The translations under genes and the position numbers were made by a program. Shown here in pieces: positions 22,515-33,484 of a stretch of DNA of 64,000 nt; positions within the stretch are counted from its first letter, which is position 1, and every line of letters starts with the position of its first letter. The stretch comes from Neofusicoccum parvum (lineage: Eukaryota; Ascomycota; Dothideomycetes; Botryosphaeriales; Botryosphaeriaceae): contig CP087218.1 of NCBI GenBank assembly GCA_020912385.1, positions 248,001 through 312,000 on the forward strand. Reading direction: 5' to 3'. The notes under the pieces were generated by a model. That model made no database searches. It was not told where the DNA came from and saw only the letters and a program-made list of their open reading frames with translations.

Positions 22515-23541
22515 TCATCCAGAGGTCTTTCTATCTTCCCCATCTCCACTAGCGTGAGTATTCAACTCATTCCCTTCCATGGATGCAGACTTTCTACGCA
22601 CAGAAAAGCAATATCCCGGATGGAAAGCAGTCTGCGCAATGACAGTAATCATGATCATGCTACACGTATTTCATCAGCTCTTTACGCTCCGCTCACGCTC
22701 TCACAGAGCCCACTTACCAGGTATCCATGGCAATCGAGTTCTTCTGATCCGTCATGATCGGGCCCCTCCACCCCTCCTCAAACTCCACCAGCCGAAACAC
22801 ACACCGCACCAAGATGCACAAAAACGCCAACAAAATCGCCCCCAGCATAAGCCTAAACCTTCTCTCCCGCCTCAACGGCTGCGCCTCCGGACTCAACTCA
22901 TCCCTCCGCCTCCACGCCCGCACAAAAAACAGCGCCGCGCAGACGAAAAAGATTCCCAGCGTCGCGACCTGGAACGCCATGCCAGCGACGATCAGGTTGA
23001 CAGCCGTCTCGATGGTGGCGACGTCCTGGCGGGCAGCCAGCGCGCTGCCGCCCGCCTGCAGCGCGATCGACACGACGTCGCAGGCGACGAAGAGCCAGGT
23101 GTACAGCGCGGGCGGGCGGATCAACGACAGGTGCGGGCCGAACGCGAGCACTAGATGTTTGAGCGTCAGGTAGATGCCCGCCGCCAGGAAGGCCGGCGCC
23201 GTCGTCAGGCACACGATCTCGAGCTGGAAGCCGCGTGTGCTGTACGGGTTGGCGGAGAGCAGGAGCATGCCGATCGAGCCGGTGCTCTCGAGGAGGCAGC
23301 TGTGGGGGGTTAGCTGGGTGGGAGGTGCTGGGGAGGGAGCGGACCCGAGGCTGACGGCGAGGAGGTAGCTCCAGGTGCGCTTGCGGATGCCGATGATGAG
23401 CTGGGCGATGGTGCAGGTGGCGAAGATGGCGCAGGCGAAGGCGTTCCAGCCGACGGACGGGTAGAAGCCATAGATGGTGCCGGAGACTGGACACTCGGGA
23501 GTGACTTTGTCGCACTGTTTGGTGAGTAACGGAGAAGACAT
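22515..23541 (-). CDS. RTA1-like seven-transmembrane protein (307 aa)
   Basis: Exons are 23541-23345, 23299-22718 and 22659-22515; the introns are 45 and 58 bp. The first intron is also open in frame, so retention would add 15 residues. The last exon is chosen because a GTAAGT donor and TAG acceptor restore the family's C-terminal helix and its AFHPGY motif. Seven hydrophobic segments are visible, with GCLLESTGSIG after TM2 and VRCVFRLVEFEEGW before the last segment, both typical of the RTA1 family. Yeast members (Rta1, Rsb1) are linked to lipid translocation and resistance to amphipathic compounds. A membrane role in export or tolerance of the cluster compound is inference. Confidence 0.85.
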
Positions 23542-24512
23542 TATGATGGGGAGGGAGTTGGAGGCTTGAGATGCAGGATCTTGATGGGATGAAGGCAGAA
23601 TAAAAACATCAGGCGGGAGCAACAGCCACCGCGCACTGCATGACCGACACGGACGGAGATGTGTCCCACAGAAATCCTTCAGGCTGGCCAACTTGCCTGG
23701 AAACATCCGATCATTCGACTTTTTGATGTTTGGTGACGACGCATGTCTTCTCACGGTTCGTGGCACTGCCTACGCGGCGCAGGAATGGCAATCAGTGTCC
23801 ACTATGGCCTACGCAAGGGCTACTAAATCAATGCAGGGGCCGGCAGATATTTTTTATGAGTTGTGACTCTTGAATCCTTCAGAGTCCTTTCAGTGGTGGC
23901 TGTGCAGTCGTGCAATTGGTGTTCTGCTTCTTATTACCCCTGATCAGACCCGCTGTCCTGTGATCTACAAGCATTTATTCTGCACGTGTATGGGAATCCA
24001 GCCTGCGATAAGGAATTCAAGCTTATCTATAGGCCTCGTGAGACATGCAAGTCGTCCAATGTGGCCCCTGTGGCGTCGTAGTCGGTAGAGTTACTGAATA
24101 CGACATACGACGTGCGTACACGATATACGACGTGCATAAACACTTCACGGTGGAGCTTGTCCGGACTACATCGTATCTCGTTTGCTGTTCTCTTTCAGAA
24201 GCGCGGTGTACTGGAAATATTTCCCTGAGTCTCTTGCGCAAAAATGGAACCAATAATTTCACCAATTTCTTCCGTCATCCCCCTTTCCGAGGCTTACTGC
24301 TGGATAAAGTCTCATCAACCAATCTCTCAGGAGCCTCCCTTCTTAAGCCAGCTACCAGAGGCTCCAAATGAATAAATTGATGGAATACCAAGCATGTTGT
24401 GCAATGGGACGGGTGTTCAAACTTTCCCACTAAATTTTGTGAGTTTCAACAGAATCGGGCAGGAGAACTCTGATCGAACAACCGCATAAACAAGTTCACA
24501 CTCCCTATCATC
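23542..24512. other. Intergenic region with a 20-bp direct duplication
   Basis: This AT-rich, 971-bp spacer holds no gene. Two tandem 20-bp units lie at 24101-24120 and 24121-24140 (core ATACGACGTGC), differing by C/T, G/A and C/A changes. Confidence 0.55.
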
Positions 24513-25517
24513 CTAAACTAAATCCTTGAAGATAGGTTGGCGCATTTTGTCAAACTATAATGTCAGTCAGCATATCTCCCAAACATACAAATCACCGGGG
24601 AAACACTCACCCTAAAGCCCTCGCCCACATCCATCATCAACGCTTCCTTGTTAAACAATATAAAAGAACTCCCCGCATCCACCCTACCATCCCCGGTTTC
24701 CTCCTCAAACAACTTTTGCGCCCTCCTCACCGCCCTCACAGCCTCCCCGCCGTCCCGCATGTAGATCTTATATACCAGTGCAAACTTCGGCAAGTCCTTC
24801 CCACCAAAATACGACGCGGGATCAAACTCCTCCAACTTCAGCCCCACATTCACCAGCAACCCATACACCTCCCCCCTCGCCTCCCTCTCCAACGCCCGTC
24901 TCAACACCCCCGATAACCCCTCCTCCACCCCGGCCCCATCCCTCCCACCCCCCGGCAGCGCCACCCAGTACAGCGCCGTGCACGCATGCCTGCCCCCCGC
25001 CTCATCCACCACGACGTCCGCCGCCGCCAGCCCCGCGTCGACGGGCACCCGCTTCTCCAGCGCCACGAGGTTGATGCTGCTGGCCAGGTCGGCGAAGCGC
25101 GCGCCGTCCGGCCCGACCGTGTCGCGCACCCAGGCGGACGCGAAGTTGCGCAGCATGTGCGCCACGTCGCGGAACCAGAGCTCGGTCACCGACGACCGGC
25201 CCGTCCAGGCGTGGTTGGCGTTGGGGGGCGTCGGCGACGGCGGCGCGCCGAAGGCTGAGTCGAAGACGTGGGATTGGATGTACTTGCTGTTTTTTTGGGG
25301 GGTGCGGTTCAGCGTCTGAGGGAAGGAGGGGGTAGGAGGGTGGAAAGTGGGCGTACTGTGGTTTGAGGTCGGGGTCTTCTGGGGTGTCGGCGATGGCGCC
25401 GTGGATTTGGTAGTGGTAGTCTAGGAACTCTTTGTGAGTCATGCACGGTTTGCGGCGGGTGGTGGCTATCTGCTTGATGAAGGGATAGAGATTTGCGGGG
25501 GTGTCTTTGGAGGCCAT
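24513..25517 (-). CDS. EthD-domain-like protein (292 aa)
   Basis: Exons are 25517-25357, 25286-24611 and 24554-24513; the introns are 70 and 56 bp. The start is the ATG before ASKDTPANLYPFIK; the frame is open further upstream but has no earlier ATG. The N-terminal TRRKPCMTHKEFLDYHYQIH is the EthD-type signature (RKP, then EF--YH---H). A second alpha/beta-barrel-like half follows (TELWFRDVAHMLRNF) and ends in a short third exon. EthD-fold proteins are dimeric small-molecule enzymes or partners in degradative and polyketide pathways; the reaction here is unknown. It lies 3' of the enzyme run and may belong to it. The middle exon is highly GC-rich. Confidence 0.75.
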
Positions 25518-26237
25518 TTCGTTGATGGCTTGGGAGGTCGTTGGGTAGGAATTTGGTTGGACGTTCTCAACTTCAGCCACTGAGGACTCGGTGTTCCATT
25601 AGCGCATGCAATCCGAAGGTGCAACTGGCGTTACTGATCTACAGGACTTCTGCACTTAAATATCTCCGCACCGCTTCTCACAAATTATGCGGGGTAACTG
25701 ACGGGTGGACCACTCAACCGTCCTGTCTCCGGGAAGTGGACCGCAAAGTTGCAATCGATGTGGCTTTTATAACAAATCACGCCTGCCTGACAAGAAGAGG
25801 TAGTGCGGAGCTTACTACGACATGTCTAGTCTCTCGGCCGAAAATGCCGAGAGAGCCAACCGCAATTCCCCGCAATCACATGCCTTGCTTCGAATGGAAC
25901 GAACGATATTCTAAAAATTCCCAAGTACGAAATGATTTACCTAGACTTTTGTCCCTCTATAGCTTGATCCCTACTTCAAGAGTGTTATTCCATCTCGACG
26001 CTCACTGTCTGATCTCATTTAAGTGAACAAGTGGTGGTGCTTAACAGAATTCTTTGATAAGCTGATGTCAAGATAATAGAACACCCCCCAAAGAATCAGA
26101 CTGGGGCGGGACGCTGTTGTGTTAAAACATTTTATGGTGACTTGTTGAACTCTGGCTCAGTATGCTATATTGTTCTATTTTCTATCCCATTCTCCGTTGA
26201 AACTATATTGAGTCTACTAAGTCTCCGTGGATGCCAA
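25518..26237. other. Intergenic, AT-rich region
   Basis: This is the promoter side of the EthD-like gene followed by AT-rich sequence (26020-26230). No gene is seen. Confidence 0.5.
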
Positions 26238-26520
26238 TTATGTGCTTACCTTACTCTTCTTGAAGTCCTCACTGAATGCATAGTCTAGATAGCTCATCTT
26301 CTGCATCGGCATGTAGAATTTTGGGCGGTCATACGCGTTCAGTTCCAGCCCCTTCTCCAATCTGTACACCAGATCCGGCGTCGAAAGGAAGTACCTCCCA
26401 TACACAACCGCAACATCCCAATCCTTCCACAATTGAAAAAAAAGCTCTTGTTATCTTCCGAAACAGCATATGCGGTTGGATTTGGAGTCTCTAACTATTC
26501 CGGAGAGCCTGATTATCTCC
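26238..26520 (-). pseudogene. Relic of an old yellow enzyme (NADH:flavin oxidoreductase) gene, C-terminal end only
   Basis: An open stretch of 64 codons (26432-26238) reads AVVYGRYFLSTPDLVYRLEK and then LNAYDRPKFYMPM. This is the C-terminal FMN-barrel end of old yellow enzymes (GRYFxSxPDL, then YDR--FY). Upstream, the expected reading seems to continue in another frame (AYAVSEDNKSFF), separated by a shift at an eight-base T run (minus strand) at about 26435-26442. A stop lies a little further up. No flavin-binding N-terminal half is found in the 900 bp beyond. It is best read as a decayed remnant, perhaps a former member of the adjoining metabolic run. Confidence 0.6.
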
Positions 26521-27446
26521 ACACCAGCAGCAGTATGCATCAATCAGGCTCTTTGTATACGCTATGCCCATACTTCGGAGCTCATTGCAGATGCCAGCAG
26601 CACATAGTTATGCTCTCCAGATAGGATACCCGTGCCCAACCAAAGATCCCCATTCGAATATTTGGACTTGGTAGTAAGGTGCTTTGTGCTTATTTTGCAG
26701 GAACTAGTTCTGCTTGTAGACCAACTGCGCAGGGCAAGCGCCAATGTCTTCCATGAGATGCGTCAGAACGCTTGCAGAAGACCAGATCAACACACGCCAT
26801 TACTGACGCCTTGTGCAACGGGGTAAGATTTTCTTACGCCTGCATTCCTTCGCACCTTCCTTGTTCGTATCCCGAGCAGAGCTTACCGAAATCAGCAGCT
26901 GAGGCGAAAACGTCGCTCATGCCAAGCCACAAAACCGAAAAGCTGGCCGTTGCTGATGAAGCTCTTCTCTCACCTGTGACGTCTCCCCAACCTACGTCGA
27001 TCTCCCGAACTCTATTGTACTCTATTTTATTCCTCGCCCGAGCTCCTTGGTCAATGCCGCTTACGAGACCACGTCTCGCTGCTTCACACAGCTGCCTCAC
27101 GTAAACCCGTAACTGATAAGAGGATTTCATGCCTGCTGAGACTAAAAATATGACAAACAGCGCCACGTCTTCCCACCTTGCTCCGATATCCGTGTTGCCA
27201 AGTCTTGTCCCACAACACCCGCCACGCTAATTGGAGCTTTTATCGTATCGCGACGGGATCACGGACTCCTACCTGAGTGTTTGCCAGGCACGCGAGATCC
27301 AGTTCTTCAAAGGATTCAAGCACGGGACAGATGATGGATGTTAAAACTGCCGTTCTTCCCCAACTTCACCGCTCGTTGTTCTTGACGTCTTTTTCTTAAA
27401 GCTACATGCACTGTTGCCACCTTTGTTAATCTACCTGCTTGCGACA
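26521..27446. other. Intergenic region before the GPI-protein gene
   Basis: This stretch holds no intact gene. If more of the old-yellow-enzyme gene was once here, it is no longer recognisable to me. The last 150 bp form the promoter of the gene at 27447. Confidence 0.5.
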
Positions 27447-28373
27447 ATGTCTCAAACCACGCGTCTGGTGTTGACGAGCTGGCTCGCAGCAACTGCGCTG
27501 CTGGTAGCTGCACAAGACGGTGCGCGCCACGTCGAAGCTCGCAAGCGGACCCACGACTGACCTTTCTCAGGAGCGAGCTCCACCACCGACGAACCCGCCA
27601 GCAGCGGTCTCACATTCGACGGCTTCACATACCCAACCGCAACGCCAAACGTGGTGTACGTGGGCCCGTTCAGCCAAGCGGTGCAAATCCCCTCGACAAC
27701 CGCCACGCCCTTCACCACCGTCGACGGCGTCCCCGTCGCCGCCGTCGGGCTGGGGCTGGTGCTGATCAACGGGTGCCAGCGCGACGCCGACGGCCACCAG
27801 GTGTGCGAGGACCTGCAGACCGCGCTCTCGGCCTGGGTCGTGGGGTCGCAGACGCTGATGGCGTCGGAGACGGCGACGCTGGCCTCGTCCGTCGCGGTGT
27901 CGGCCGCGGCGACGGCCGTCGTCGTGGGCACCCAGACCGTCCGGATGCCGCCGCCCGCGCCCGTCACCACCGTCGCCGGCGTCCCGGTCGCGACCAAGGA
28001 GGCTGATCAACCGTACTCGCAAGAGTGCTACAAGGAGTCGGGCTACCAGTACTGCCGGGATGTTCGTGCGACCGAGTTTGTGGTGGAGGACAGGACGCTG
28101 ACGCCTGGTGAGATGACGACGGTGAGCGGCGTCACCTTGTCGGCCGCCGCGGCGTATCTGGTTGTGGGATCGGAGACGGTGGGGACCCCAGATAGGAGCA
28201 GTGCGACGGCGTCGGCGACCGGTGGGTCGACATCAAAGACGAGCGCGGCAGCGACCAGCGCTCAAACGACTGCGGAGGACACAAGCGCGGCGGAAAATGG
28301 TGCGAGAGAGACGAGGATACTAATGTTGCCAGTCTTGCTTACCGCTGTGCTTGCTACGATTATTTTCTTGTAG
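27447..28373 (+). CDS. Secreted GPI-anchored Ser/Thr/Val-rich repeat protein (291 aa)
   Basis: Exons are 27447-27519 and 27571-28373; the 51-bp intron is GTGCGC/CAG, phase 1. A signal peptide of about 22 residues (hydrophobic core LAATALLVA) and a C-terminal hydrophobic tail of about 17 residues after a Ser/Thr-rich stalk indicate a GPI-anchored surface protein. The body has degenerate repeats of the form TTVxGVPV followed 20-60 residues later by VVVGxxT (LSAWVVGSQTL, TAVVVGTQTV, AYLVVGSETV). Four cysteines may form two disulfides (GCQR, QVCEDL, ECYK, YCRD). Such repeats are common in ascomycete cell-wall proteins of unknown function. Role in adhesion or wall structure is inference. Confidence 0.8.
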
Positions 28374-28733
28374 GTTAGTACGGCTACTGATACCCTAAGT
28401 AGTGCGCCCAAATGTTTCACCAAAGAACCACATATTTTGAGAAATGCGTCGAAAAGACAAGCCAAATTGAGAGTGAGAGGATATCACAATTGCTCTGTCG
28501 ATTATGTCTATGTAAAGAAGACTTCCAGGTCTGGCGTCGCTACTCGAACCACGCAAGTCGACGCCCACAATGCCGCTGATGAGAAGCTGATGAAAGAGAG
28601 AAGCCGCTCGTGCTGAACCAAGGGCTGGCGCGGGGTTAATACAAAAGAGTGAAGACAAGTTAAACAAAGAAGAGCTCACTTACAATGCACAATGGTGCAG
28701 TGGGGAAAGAAACAGACCTGCCACCACGTGCCA
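28374..28733. other. Intergenic region, convergent ends
   Basis: This 360-bp spacer lies between two convergent genes. No feature is recognised. Confidence 0.5.
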
Positions 28734-29195
28734 TCAGACGCCGTACCACCTCATCCAACCCTTCTCGGCCGCGCGCTGCTCATTCTTGGACTGCTCGATG
28801 TGGCGCTGGATGCGAGCCTCGGTGAGCTTGAGGCGCATCTTGACCTCGCTGTCGGGAGTTTCACAGCCACGGAGGCCGATGAACTTGCCCAGCTTGCGGC
28901 GCTTGATGACAAAGCGCTGCTCGTCGGAAATAGAGGGGTCGGCGAAGAAGTCGGCGTCCCAGCCCATCGCGCAAGGGTAGCGGTCCGTCCACTCGTCGGG
29001 CGTGCTCTGCGAGTAGTAAGCCGCCATGCTGTCCAGGTCTTCCTCGGTCAACAGGTGGAACTGGAGCACCGTCTTGGGAAACTTGGCGTGCGGCGGGCCG
29101 GCAGGGAGAGGGTAGATGGGCATCAGCTGCAGGCGCATGCGCGCCACCTTGTCGGCGAATGCGGAGCTCTTGGTGGAACCGGCGGGGGACGTCAT
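28734..29195 (-). CDS. Small conserved fungal protein, function unknown (153 aa)
   Basis: This is a single-exon gene with no signal peptide or membrane segment. The middle holds FHLLTEEDLDSMAAYYSQ and DEWTDRYPCAMGWD; the C-terminal half is basic and helical (KLGKFIGLRGCETPD, then RLKLTEARIQRH). I believe similar short proteins occur across ascomycetes, but I know no function and assign none. The start is the first ATG of the frame, in good context. Its neighbour upstream, across about 1 kb, is the PCNA gene. Confidence 0.72.
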   Translation of the reverse strand: MTSPAGSTKSSAFADKVARMRLQLMPIYPLPAGPPHAKFPKTVLQFHLLTEEDLDSMAAYYSQSTPDEWTDRYPCAMGWDADFFADPSISDEQRFVIKRRKLGKFIGLRGCETPDSEVKMRLKLTEARIQRHIEQSKNEQRAAEKGWMRWYGV

Positions 29196-30220
29196 TGTTG
29201 AGCGCGAGTTGGCGGATTGCCGTGTTCCAGACTGTATGAGACTGGCTAGAGGACGTGGTAGAGAGACTGTATGGAGTTAATGTGGTCTTGGCTACGTCCT
29301 GCGTAGGAGTTCGAATGCCTCAAAGCTGCTGACTGACCCGGAAGAGCGATTGCTTCTGCAGCTCAAGGAAGAGCGGGTAGATTTATCCTGTGGACAAACC
29401 CTTTGTCGAAGGCGGCTCTTTGACGAGTGTTCCGAGAATAGACTCGCACACAAAGGAACTGATGTCGCAATGGCTGAGACAAGGGGGGCGGCTCAGAACA
29501 AGGAGTGCTGGTTCAAGGTGTCGAGGTTGAGTTTTGTGTGAGTCGAAGAAAACGCGTCTTAAAGAAGCGCGTCGAAAGGGTCCGAGGGCTAAAGGCGCGT
29601 GCGGTGCTGGCTATACACGTGGGCAAGAATAATGGCGAAATCGCAGCGCGAACAGGTCGGCAGTCAGCCGGCGCGCGTCAGGCCGTGGAGTCGGCAGAGC
29701 GGCACATACAGACCGCTTTCATGTCAAAACAAATGCTGGCCACGCAATCGCAAGACTGGTCAACAGTGCAGATAAGCCAATGTATACCTCCGCTGAAAAT
29801 CCAGAGACGAGGCCCGCTTTGGGCTTGAGAGTGCGGGGAGTAGCCACGTATACCCTCTCTTCGAGGAGCTCAGCGGACTTCTAACGCTCGAATGTACCGC
29901 GCGGGGCACACGAGAAGCATTCCACAGCTTGAACATAGAAATTAGACAAACCGGTCGGAAAAGTTGAGGCGTGAGAAGGAGGAGGTTGCGACGGCGGAGA
30001 GTGGCAGCTAATTAGCCGAAGTAATAGCGGCAGAACACGCTTGTTCGCGTCGCGTCACAGCGCGCGCGTAAAAAGGTCCCCTCCAGCCTGCTCAGCTTGC
30101 TGCCTCAACCACACCACCCGCCTGCTCCGCCCAAAGCCCACAACGCGCCCTCACCTTCAACGATACCCAATTCGCCTTCTCTAGCCTTTTCTATATCCCC
30201 TCCCCCTCTATACCGTCAAG
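29196..30220. promoter_or_regulatory. Divergent region upstream of PCNA and the small protein gene
   Basis: This 1-kb region has an MCB-type ACGCGT at 29552-29557 and a cluster of CG-rich E2F/MCB-like steps (TTCGCGTCGCGTCAC) at 30044-30058. In yeasts, MBF binds ACGCGT in S-phase genes. Activity here is untested. No gene is seen. Confidence 0.4.
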
Positions 30221-31200
30221 AGTGCGTCCCCTCGCGCCCGAACCCCGCAAAGCTGCCGCTGACGTCTTACAGTGCTTGAGGCGCGTCTGGAGCAGGCCAA
30301 CCTGCTGAAGAAGGTCCGCCACCTGCATCCTCACCTCGCATCCTAAGCTGACCTTGCCCCAGGTCGTCGATGCCATCAAGAACCTGGTCCAGGACTGCAA
30401 CTTCGATTGCAATGACTCCGGCATTGCCCTCCAGGCCATGGACAACTCGCACGTCGCCCTGGTGTCGATGATGCTGAAGTCGGAGAGCTTCTCGCCCTTC
30501 CGCTGCGACAGGAACATCGCCCTCGGCATCAACCTGACCTCGCTCACCAAGGTTCTGCGCTGCGCACAAAATGAGGACATCCTGACCCTCAAGGCTGAGG
30601 ATGCGCCCGACGTCGTCAACTTTACCTTCGAGAGCGCCCAGAGCGACAGGATCAGCGAGTATGACATCAAGCTCATGGACATTGACCAAGAGCATTTGGG
30701 CATTCCTGAGACCGACTACGCCGCCACCATCAGCATGCCGTCCGGCGAGTTCCAGAGGATCACCAGGGACCTGATGGCACTCTCTGAGTCCGGTATGACA
30801 CGTGCGGATTGCGATAAGCGACATAGCTAACGGCGCATAGTGGCGATCGAGTGCACCAAGGAGGGCGTCAAGTTCTCGTGCCAGGGCGACATCGGTTCCG
30901 GCTCGGTTACCCTGCGCCAACACACAGATGTCGAGAAGGAGGAGAACAATGTTGAGATTGATCTGTCGGAGCCCGTCTCCCTGACTTTCTCCCTGAAGTA
31001 CCTGTCCAACTTCACCGCAGCCACCGGCCTGTCTTCCAAGGTCAGACTGTGCCTGTCGAACGAGGTTCCTCTGCTGGTCGAGTATGCGCTCTCCAACAAC
31101 AGCTACTTGAGATTCTATCTCGCGCCCAAGGTAAGTCTTCGTCACATGCCCACCCATCCTCCCATGCTAACGAAAACCACAGATCGGCGACGAGGAGTAA
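30221..31200 (+). CDS. pcna: Proliferating cell nuclear antigen, sliding clamp (259 aa)
   Basis: Exons are 30221 (only the A of ATG), 30273-30313, 30363-30792, 30841-31130 and 31183-31200. The introns are 51, 49, 48 and 52 bp. PCNA is the homotrimeric ring that tethers DNA polymerases delta and epsilon. Visible landmarks are [14 protein letters not shown], the basic DNA-facing helices, the interdomain connector [16 protein letters not shown], and the C-terminal YLAPKIGDEE. The 259-residue length is close to the usual size. The first intron splits the start codon as A|TG: the leader ends GTCAAGA before a GTGCGT donor, and exon 2 starts TGCTTGAGG. No other ATG gives the conserved N-terminus. 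MCB-like sites upstream fit S-phase control. Confidence 0.95.
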
Positions 31201-31553
31201 ACGACGACGAATGTTGGCTATCGAAAAGCTTACGAATAATAAACACGATGATATCAGCAACTGTAGGAATACTGCAAGGGTGCATGGGCTTGGTTGCAGA
31301 TCTCGCCGGGAGGGGGCTAGACACATGTTATCGGAGCAAAAATGGTGGGCTTCTTTTATTCTCGTTTCATTCGATGAGTGGGTGCGTTTTTTTCCGACAG
31401 CGATTCGGTACAATTCCAGGCCTGGCCGGGTATCGCGGGGTAGCCCCACACGTCACTGCGCGTGTGTCGCGCAGATAAGGCTCAAGAAATTCCAAACCAC
31501 TAAATCGCCCGCCTGCTTTCCACTCTTCGCTGCCACAAAATTGCCGTGCGACC
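31201..31553. other. PCNA 3' region and pyridoxal kinase promoter
   Basis: This 353-bp spacer contains the PCNA terminator region (AATAAA-like AATAATAAAC at 31234) and then a GC-rich promoter. No gene is seen. Confidence 0.45.
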
Positions 31554-33095
31554 ATGTCTCGAGAGCCGTCCATACCAGAAACGCGCGTGCTCGCGATCGC
31601 TAGCCATGTAAGCACCTCGTCAGCCCTCACGTACAAAGGCTGATCGCGCGCGCTCCGCCGCAGGTCGTGCATGGGTGAGTCGAACCCGTCATGCGTATGC
31701 GATCGAGGTTACTGAGACCGCACACGAACCGTGTAGCTATGTCGGAAATACGATGGCGACCTTCATCATGCAAGCACTCGGCTGCGAAGTGTCGGCCATC
31801 AACACGGTGCACTACAGTCAGCCCACCCTCTTCGACCGATGACTCTTCGACCGAACCCAGCTCACACGCGGCGCGCAATGATACAGGCAATCACACGGCA
31901 TACAAGCAGGTCAAGGGTCGTAAGACGCCGGCGAACGAGATTCTCGAGCTGTACGAAGGCCTGAAGCAGTCGTACCTAAACAACTTCGACGTCTTGCTGT
32001 CCGGATATATGCCCAGCGCCGAGGCGGTGCAGGCGGTTGGCAAGATTGGAAGGGACCTGAGGTTCAATGCGTCCGGCAAGCCTGGGTCGTTCTTCTGGGG
32101 TATGCCCATAAATCATGCCTGGGGTTGGCGCCATGCGGTTGGAGTCATACCTTGCGTAGAGGGAGAGTGCTGACTCGATTTGGGATCTCGCAGTTCTTGA
32201 CCCAGTCATGGGAGATCAGGGCCGCTGCTACGTTCCCGAGGATGAGATACCGCAGTACAAGGCGCTACTGCACGAGGCGGATCTGATATTGCCAAATCAG
32301 TTCGAGGCCGAGTAGGAAACCACCTTCCACCACCATTATCACCACAATTCACGCCCTGAGAGCCATTCAGAAGAACGAAGCTAACCAACCCCCACCAGAC
32401 TCCTCTCCGACACCAAAATCACCAACCTCCCCACCCTCGCCACCGCCCTCCGCCGCCTGCACTCCACCTACCACATCCCGCACATCATCATCACGTCGCT
32501 CCGCCTCGACCCGACCGACAACTCGACGATCCTCCCCTCCAGCGCCGACAACCCGACGCACCTCACCATCATCGGCAGCACCGCGACGGCGGACCACCGG
32601 CCGCGCCTGTTCCGGCTGGACGCGCCGGCGTACCCGCTCTTCTTCTCGGGCACGGGCGACATGTTCGCGGCGCTGACGGTGCCGCGCCTGCGCGAGGCGT
32701 GCGCCGCCGCCGGCGCCCTGGCCGCCCCCAGCTGGCGCAGCCCCGACGCCGTGCGCGCCGCAGACCTGCCGCTCGCGCGCGCCGCCGAGCGCGTGCTCGA
32801 GAGCATGCACACCGTGCTGGGGAAGACGGCGGCTGCGTGCGAGGCGGAGATGCGGATGCTTGAGGAGGAGGAGGGGCGGGGTGGCGCTGGCGGGGTGGTG
32901 GAGGGCGATGTCGAGGCGGAGCGGGAGAGGGTGTTGAAGCGGCATTTGCGGCGGATGCGGGCGAGCGAGGTGCGGGTGGTGAGGAATGTGCGGGATTTGC
33001 TGTTGCTGGGGGATGGGGAGGGGAGGGAGAAGTTCGTGGCGAGGGAGGTGGTGGTTGAGGGCGCGGATGTGGGAGCCGGGGAGCCGCAGCCATAA
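31554..33095 (+). CDS. Pyridoxal (vitamin B6) kinase (390 aa)
   Basis: Exons are 31554-31607, 31664-31674 (11 nt), 31737-31816, 31887-32099, 32194-32311 and 32399-33095. The enzyme phosphorylates pyridoxal, pyridoxine and pyridoxamine to make PLP precursors in the cytosol. Family landmarks are LAIASHVVHGYVGN (spanning the microexon), ALGCEVSAINTVHYSNHTAYKQ, LLSGYMPS, LDPVMGDQGRCYVPE, ADLILPNQFEAELLS and the ATP/catalytic loop FSGTGDMFAALT with the catalytic Asp in GTGD. The closest yeast relative in role is BUD16. After the core, a charged C-terminal extension of about 90 residues (Glu-rich, then Arg-rich) is longer than in most family members. Confidence 0.9.
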
Positions 33096-33484
33096 GAGTT
33101 TGGCGTGATGGATCTGGGGGTTAAGGAGAGGGAGGGCGCTGTGTAGGTTGAGACGGCTTCGTAGGAAGAGTGGGAGTGGACCCTGTTACCATCCCTCTTT
33201 CACGTCGTCAGTTCGCATGATAGGTAAATAAGATGACCTGCATCTAAAGACCAGACTTGGATAGACGGCACCAAAATTCTGTAGATGTAGATAGTTCTTG
33301 ATTTTGATTGCTCACTTCAGCCGTGCAAGGGGTCGCCTTTCATCATATCCCGAGCCCAATATTTTATCTCGTCCCTGATCATAGAACCCAGCATGTTCTA
33401 ACCACTACTTTCATAAAAACGCCTCAAAAATGACATAAGTCCGTCTACCGGTTTTCTTCTCCCTCTTCGCCACGCTGGAGGAAC
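33096..33484. other. Intergenic region, convergent ends
   Basis: This 389-bp spacer lies between the convergent kinase and dUTPase genes. No feature is recognised. Confidence 0.5.

Noticed and set aside
30267..31157. Minus-strand frame of about 296 codons
   Set aside because: It is antisense to PCNA and lacks any signature.
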